Origin: Planctomycetota bacterium
Lineage (GTDB): Bacteria; Planctomycetota; PUPC01; DSUN01
Length of the DNA stretch: 7,665 bases
Direction of reading: 5' to 3'
Assembly: GCA_016872875.1 (NCBI GenBank)
Contig: VGYW01000400.1
Span: 1 to 7,665 of the forward strand
The position numbers and the translations under genes are program-made. Under the pieces are notes generated by a model. That model was not told the DNA's origin, made no database searches, and saw only the letters and a list, made by a program, of their open reading frames with translations. This document shows positions 6,814-7,665 of this stretch, in pieces. The first letter of the stretch is position 1. Each line of letters starts with the position of its first letter.

Positions 6814-7619
6814 GCGACCTCGTGACGACGATGCTGGCCGGGAAGCCGCTCGATGGGCTGATCGTGGACGCCCACGGGCACCTGGGGCCAAGCCCGGCGT
6901 TCCACATCCCCGACAACTCGCCCGCAGCGACGGTGGCCCGCATGGACCGCGTGGGCGTCGCCAGGCTCTGCATCGCCTCCCACACCGCCTGCTACGCGGA
7001 CTTCCGCGCCGGGAACGACGAGACGGCCGAGGCTATCGCGGCATTCTCCGACCGGTTCATCGGCGGAATCGTCCTCAACGCCCACTACCCCGACGAGGTC
7101 GCCTCCGAGCTCGACCGCTGCCTGGCCCGCGGCGGCTTCCGCTACATCAAGCTCCACTCCAGCCTCCACAAGTACCGCCTCGACGCCGAGGTGTGCGAGC
7201 CCATCTGGCGCGAGGCTGAGCGGCGCGGCCTGCCAGTCCTTGTCCACTCCTGGGCCGGCTCGCCCGACTGCGGCTACGAGGCGTGCAACAAGGTGGCGAT
7301 GGCGCACCCGGACGTTCGGCTCGTACTGGGCCACAGCCTTGCGCCCGACGGCTACGACGACGCCTGCCGCCTCGCCGAGGCCCACCCCAACGTGTGGCTC
7401 GACACCGTGACCTCGCTGGTGAACTACGGCCAGCTCGACTGGATGGTGGGCCGCATCGGCCCCGAGCGCATCCTCTACGGCTCGGACATGCCCTTCCTCG
7501 ACCCCGCCCCGCAGCTCGCCAAGGTCGTCTTCGCCCGAATAGCCGAGGGGGCCAAGCGGCGCATCCTGGGCGAGAATGCCGCCAGGCTGCTGGGGCTGGC
7601 CCAGCCAGGGGGAAGATGA
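6810..7619 (+). CDS. Amidohydrolase-2 family metal-dependent hydrolase/decarboxylase
   Basis: The 269-residue TIM-barrel protein carries the full ligand set of the amidohydrolase-2 family (PF04909): Asp20-Ala-His22-Gly-His24 at strand 1, His146 (PVLVHS), His175 (VLGHS) and Asp226 in LYGSDMPF, with the usual C-terminal helix ending GENAARLLGL. Family members include ACMSD-type decarboxylases, sugar lactonases such as the fuconolactonase and rhamnonolactonase groups, and oxalomesaconate-type hydratases; the sequence alone does not choose among them. It is expected to be cytoplasmic (no signal peptide) and to bind one divalent metal. The start overlaps the previous stop as ATGA behind a strong ribosome-binding site. 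Its N-terminal extension (1-15) and conserved KLHS motif (114-117) are normal for the family. The partner upstream has the same fold without ligands. Confidence 0.93.
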   Translation: MSDLVTTMLAGKPLDGLIVDAHGHLGPSPAFHIPDNSPAATVARMDRVGVARLCIASHTACYADFRAGNDETAEAIAAFSDRFIGGIVLNAHYPDEVASELDRCLARGGFRYIKLHSSLHKYRLDAEVCEPIWREAERRGLPVLVHSWAGSPDCGYEACNKVAMAHPDVRLVLGHSLAPDGYDDACRLAEAHPNVWLDTVTSLVNYGQLDWMVGRIGPERILYGSDMPFLDPAPQLAKVVFARIAEGAKRRILGENAARLLGLAQPGGR

Positions 7620-7652
7620 GGGACCAAAGGGACATGAAGGACCAAAGGGACA
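7620..7652 (+). repeat. GGACCAAAGGGACA direct repeat, 18-bp period
   Basis: The 14-mer GGACCAAAGGGACA occurs at 7621-7634 and again at 7639-7652, giving an 18-bp period. It starts directly after the stop of the second amidohydrolase and is purine-rich, unlike the coding sequence. The style resembles short dispersed GGAC-AAAGG repeats that I associate with PVC genomes (from memory). The array may extend past 7652; the last 13 bases of the window look different. Confidence 0.75.
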
Positions 7653-7665
7653 CAAGAGGCGTCTT

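Noticed and set aside
5605..6891. 428-codon minus-strand open frame spanning the gap between the giant gene and the amidohydrolases
   Set aside because: It crosses the palindromic repeat and the ends of two supported genes, is low in complexity, and shows no family features.
6732..7655. 307-codon minus-strand open frame starting in the terminal repeat
   Set aside because: Its start is made of repeat-coded FGPS units and the rest is antisense to the canonical amidohydrolase; no domain is seen.

Overview
The window is strongly GC-rich with GC-ending codons. All genes I can support lie on the + strand. Proteins of this style (very large secreted multi-domain carbohydrate-active proteins, C-terminal HEAT repeats, amidohydrolase-2 pairs), together with several short dispersed repeat families scattered between and inside genes, suggest an uncultured bacterium of the Planctomycetes/Lentisphaerae/Verrucomicrobia (PVC) sphere. 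That assignment is an inference; there is no marker gene here.

Layout. Bases 1-160 are built almost entirely from repeats: a G/T-rich 'ttgg' repeat, an 18-bp-arm palindrome and a serine-coding low-complexity run. They read in frame into gene A (to 1253), a GH106-like (alpha-L-rhamnosidase-like) glycoside hydrolase fragment that lacks its expected N-terminal barrel strands and its middle and C-terminal part. A palindromic repeat (1262-1346) separates it from gene B (1358 or 1250 to 5911). Gene B encodes a secreted protein of about 1,517 residues: N-terminal beta-sandwich, TIM-barrel glycosidase-like domain split by a nested LamG/DUF1080-like domain, flavodoxin-like 'trimerisation' domain, beta-sandwich, then HEAT repeats. 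A 9-bp tandem repeat element sits in frame inside it (4444-4512). A second copy of the palindromic repeat follows its stop codon (5922-5988), so gene B is bracketed by two members of one repeat family.

A good sigma70-type promoter candidate (5995-6023) then starts a two-gene unit, C and D (6064-6813 and 6810-7619), which overlap by ATGA with a strong Shine-Dalgarno for D. Both are amidohydrolase-2 (PF04909) TIM-barrel proteins. D keeps the full set of metal ligands; C has lost every one of them. The window closes with an 18-bp-period repeat (7620-7652) right after D.

How they may work together (inference): A and B look like polysaccharide or glycan processing at or outside the cell surface. 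C and D would be a cytoplasmic small-molecule hydrolase or decarboxylase and a pseudo-enzyme partner, possibly acting on sugar lactones or acids. The most interesting points are the catalytically dead/alive amidohydrolase pair and the repeated intrusion of dispersed repeats into reading frames.
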